Source of the DNA: Chryseolinea sp. H1M3-3
Lineage (GTDB): Bacteria; Bacteroidota; Bacteroidia; Cytophagales; Cyclobacteriaceae
Direction of reading: 5' to 3'
Assembly: GCF_029360725.1 (NCBI RefSeq)
Contig: NZ_JARKMY010000009.1
Location: 62,001-126,000 of the forward strand
DNA: 64,000 bases
The notes beneath the pieces are model-generated. The model searched no databases. It saw only the letters and a list, made by a program, of their open reading frames with translations, and was not told the DNA's origin. Positions within the stretch are counted from its first letter, which is position 1; the number at the start of each line of letters is the position of its first letter. Of the stretch, positions 62,208 to 64,000 are shown piece after piece. The translations under genes and the position numbers were made by a program.

Positions 62208-64000
62208 ATGAAAATTTCTGAATATGCTGTAAAGAACTATCAGTTCACACTCATTATGTTTTTGATGGCGGTTGCCTTAGGTGTGACTACTTTATTTAAT
62301 ATGCCACGAAGTGAAGATCCTGATATTGAAGCGCCTCAGTATGCCATTGTAGTTGTATATCCTGGCACTAGTCCAAAAGACATGGAAGAATTAGTTGTTG
62401 ATCCAGTGGAGGAAAAAATAAATGAACTGGAAGACATGAAGCGGATCAAAACCACGATCAGCGATGGGCTTGCCGTGTTTCGCGTCGAGTATAAATATGA
62501 AAGTGATCCAGATGAAAAATACCAGGAGTTGGTTCGTGAAATAAACAGTCTTAGACCGGATTTGCCAAAGGATATTTTTAGCATCGAAATTCAAAAGTTT
62601 CAGCCCTCGGATGTTAACATCGTACAGATAGCATTGATTTCTGAAAATGCTTCTCGCACTAAACTGAAATTTTATGCAGAAGCATTGCAAGATGAGCTTG
62701 AGAAGATCTCTGCATTAAAAAATGTTGAAATTCAAGGACTGCCGGAACAGGTTGTTCGTATTGAACTGCGCCTTGAAAAGATTGCTCAAATGCATATCCC
62801 TTTAGATGCTGTAATCGGGACACTCCAAAGTGAAATGGCAAATATCCCTGGCGGTAGTATCGTGGCAGGTTCAAAAACATTCAGTATAAAAACCAGTGGT
62901 AACTATACCAGTCTTGATGAAATTAAGAACACCATTGTGTATGCGGCGAACGGAAAAAATATCTTACTTCGGGATGTCGCTGATGCGTACATAACATTTG
63001 ATGAAACCAAACACATTACACGTCTGAACGGTCATCGTTGTGTTTTTGTCATCGCGGCACAAAAACCCGGATTAAATATCACCCAAACTCAAAAGGTATA
63101 CGCTCCCGTGCTGGAAGCCTATGATAAAAAGCTGCCATCGAACATTGATATGGTACATCACTTTGACCAGGCAGATAATGTAAATGGCAGGCTGGCAGGT
63201 TTAGGGAAAGATTTTCTCATTGCAATTTTTCTGGTTTCCATAACCCTTTTGCCCTTAGGATTTCGTGCTGCCACCATCGTGATGATATCCATTCCATTAT
63301 CCCTGGCAATTGGTCTGGTGCTGCTGAATTTGCTGGGGATTAGTTTGAATCAGTTGAGTATTGTAGGTCTGGTAGTGGCGCTTGGCCTGTTAGTTGACGA
63401 TAGTATTGTTGTAGTAGAAAATATTGAACGTTGGATGCGCGAGGGCCACTCCAGATTCGAAGCAACTATCAAAGCAACAAAACAGATAGGCCTGGCGGTA
63501 GTAGGCTGTACAGCAACGTTGATCATTGCATTTATGCCTCTGGTGTTTTTGCCAGAAGGCGCCGGAGATTTCATCAGAGGTTTGCCACTTGCTGTGATCA
63601 TGTCGGTATTGGCATCGATGCTGGTGTCTCTAACGGTTATTCCATTTTTGTCTAGCAGATTGTTAAAAGATCATGGTCATACAGGAGGGAACGTTTTTAT
63701 GCAGGCCCTTCAAAAGGTGATTCATGGAAGTTATTCCCGGCTGTTGGATAAAGCATTAAAGCATCCTGTTGTCACAACGGTTGTGGCAGGCGTCATCTTC
63801 TTTGGGTCGTTGCAGTTGTTTCCGGTGATAGGTTTTGCATTGTTTCCAGCTTCCGAAAAGCCACAATTCATTATCAATGCGATTACCCCGTTGCAAACCA
63901 ATCTCGATCGTACGGATTCGGTTGCCAGATTTGTTGAACGTGCTGTTAGCCGAATACCACAGGTGTCTTATTATGCAACAAATGTCGGCAAAGGCAATCC
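62208..64000 (+). CDS. RND-family efflux pump, inner-membrane subunit (3' truncated)
   Basis: An ATG at 62208 begins M-K-I-S-E-Y-A-V-K-N-Y-Q-F-T-L-I-M-F-L and the frame stays open to the window end (597 codons). It has the AcrB-like first TM helix, porter loops (P-R-S-E-D-P-D-I-E, I-V-V-V-Y-P-G-T-S-P), TM helices 2-6 with L-G-L-L-V-D-D-S-I-V-V-V-E-N-I-E-R (RND signature), and the E-A-T-I-K-A-T-K-Q-I-G segment. It exchanges protons for drugs or other small molecules across the inner membrane. The remaining half is beyond the window; the start of a second helix set is seen (H-P-V-V-T-T-V-V-A-G-V-I-F-F). Confidence 0.93.
   Translation, partial: MKISEYAVKNYQFTLIMFLMAVALGVTTLFNMPRSEDPDIEAPQYAIVVVYPGTSPKDMEELVVDPVEEKINELEDMKRIKTTISDGLAVFRVEYKYESDPDEKYQELVREINSLRPDLPKDIFSIEIQKFQPSDVNIVQIALISENASRTKLKFYAEALQDELEKISALKNVEIQGLPEQVVRIELRLEKIAQMHIPLDAVIGTLQSEMANIPGGSIVAGSKTFSIKTSGNYTSLDEIKNTIVYAANGKNILLRDVADAYITFDETKHITRLNGHRCVFVIAAQKPGLNITQTQKVYAPVLEAYDKKLPSNIDMVHHFDQADNVNGRLAGLGKDFLIAIFLVSITLLPLGFRAATIVMISIPLSLAIGLVLLNLLGISLNQLSIVGLVVALGLLVDDSIVVVENIERWMREGHSRFEATIKATKQIGLAVVGCTATLIIAFMPLVFLPEGAGDFIRGLPLAVIMSVLASMLVSLTVIPFLSSRLLKDHGHTGGNVFMQALQKVIHGSYSRLLDKALKHPVVTTVVAGVIFFGSLQLFPVIGFALFPASEKPQFIINAITPLQTNLDRTDSVARFVERAVSRIPQVSYYATNVGKGN

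Overview
The window is a 64 kb chromosomal stretch from a member of the Bacteroidota, most likely a Cytophagales-type (Cytophagia) soil or aquatic bacterium. The evidence is a type IX secretion cargo protein with a gliding-motility-type C-terminal domain, a SusC/SusD pair, Bacteroidota-style -7 promoter elements (TAnnTTTG), an Hc1-like mini-histone, an XrtN-type exosortase locus and many DUF families typical of the phylum. The taxonomic placement is inference. Gene density is high, and I see no rRNA, CRISPR array, insertion sequence or prophage.

Left part (1-14.6 kb): a 5'-truncated secreted PKD/beta-propeller protein; a GNT-I-like glycosyltransferase; and a four-gene polysaccharide utilisation locus (SusC, SusD, an Ig/LamG lipoprotein and a glycoamylase-fold GH144-like lipoprotein) that could act on beta-1,2-glucan or a similar glycan. 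Then come a short-chain dehydrogenase with an unexpected signal peptide, a ParE-type toxin-antitoxin pair whose toxin is frameshifted, and tRNA-Ile(CAU).

Housekeeping block (14.8-31.6 kb): HAD phosphatase, site-2 protease, biotin carboxylase, an alpha-oxoamine synthase (probable serine palmitoyltransferase), a mini-histone, dapA, ligA, an M1 peptidase, and an ECF sigma / membrane anti-sigma-like / Spy-like envelope cluster. A SerC-like aminotransferase follows, then a 480 bp non-coding region with a candidate structured RNA, a voltage-gated K+ channel, an EcsC protein and a VOC protein.

Middle (31.6-43.2 kb): a sorbosone-dehydrogenase-like lipoprotein, a paralogue of the first glycosyltransferase, stress-type DUF4142 and DUF2383 proteins, a large zinc metalloprotease (DUF5117 type), a DUF1080-PHP-like fusion lipoprotein, an esterase and a MacB/FtsX-like permease.

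XrtN locus (43.4-49.6 kb): six tightly packed genes encode a membrane protein, a winged-helix regulator, a VIT-domain membrane protein ending in a PEP-CTERM-like sorting signal, the XrtN-type exosortase and two uncharacterised membrane proteins. The same 26-bp element (one mismatch), holding the palindrome ACTTTG-N5-CAAAGT, lies at the operon start and again before the sorted protein. This looks like an autoregulated exosortase circuit with a dedicated substrate, and I consider it the most interesting system here.

Right part (49.6-64 kb): a divergent four-carbon acid-sugar catabolic cluster (GntP permease, DenD-like dehydrogenase, DUF1537 kinase) with a 17-bp palindrome between its arms, followed by class II fructose-bisphosphate aldolase and a secreted FAD oxidoreductase. 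The window ends in an efflux island: a DHA2-type MFS pump divergent from a TetR regulator, then TolC, adaptor and RND pump genes (the last truncated by the window end). A palindromic TetR operator sits before tetR, with a degenerate copy before tolC.
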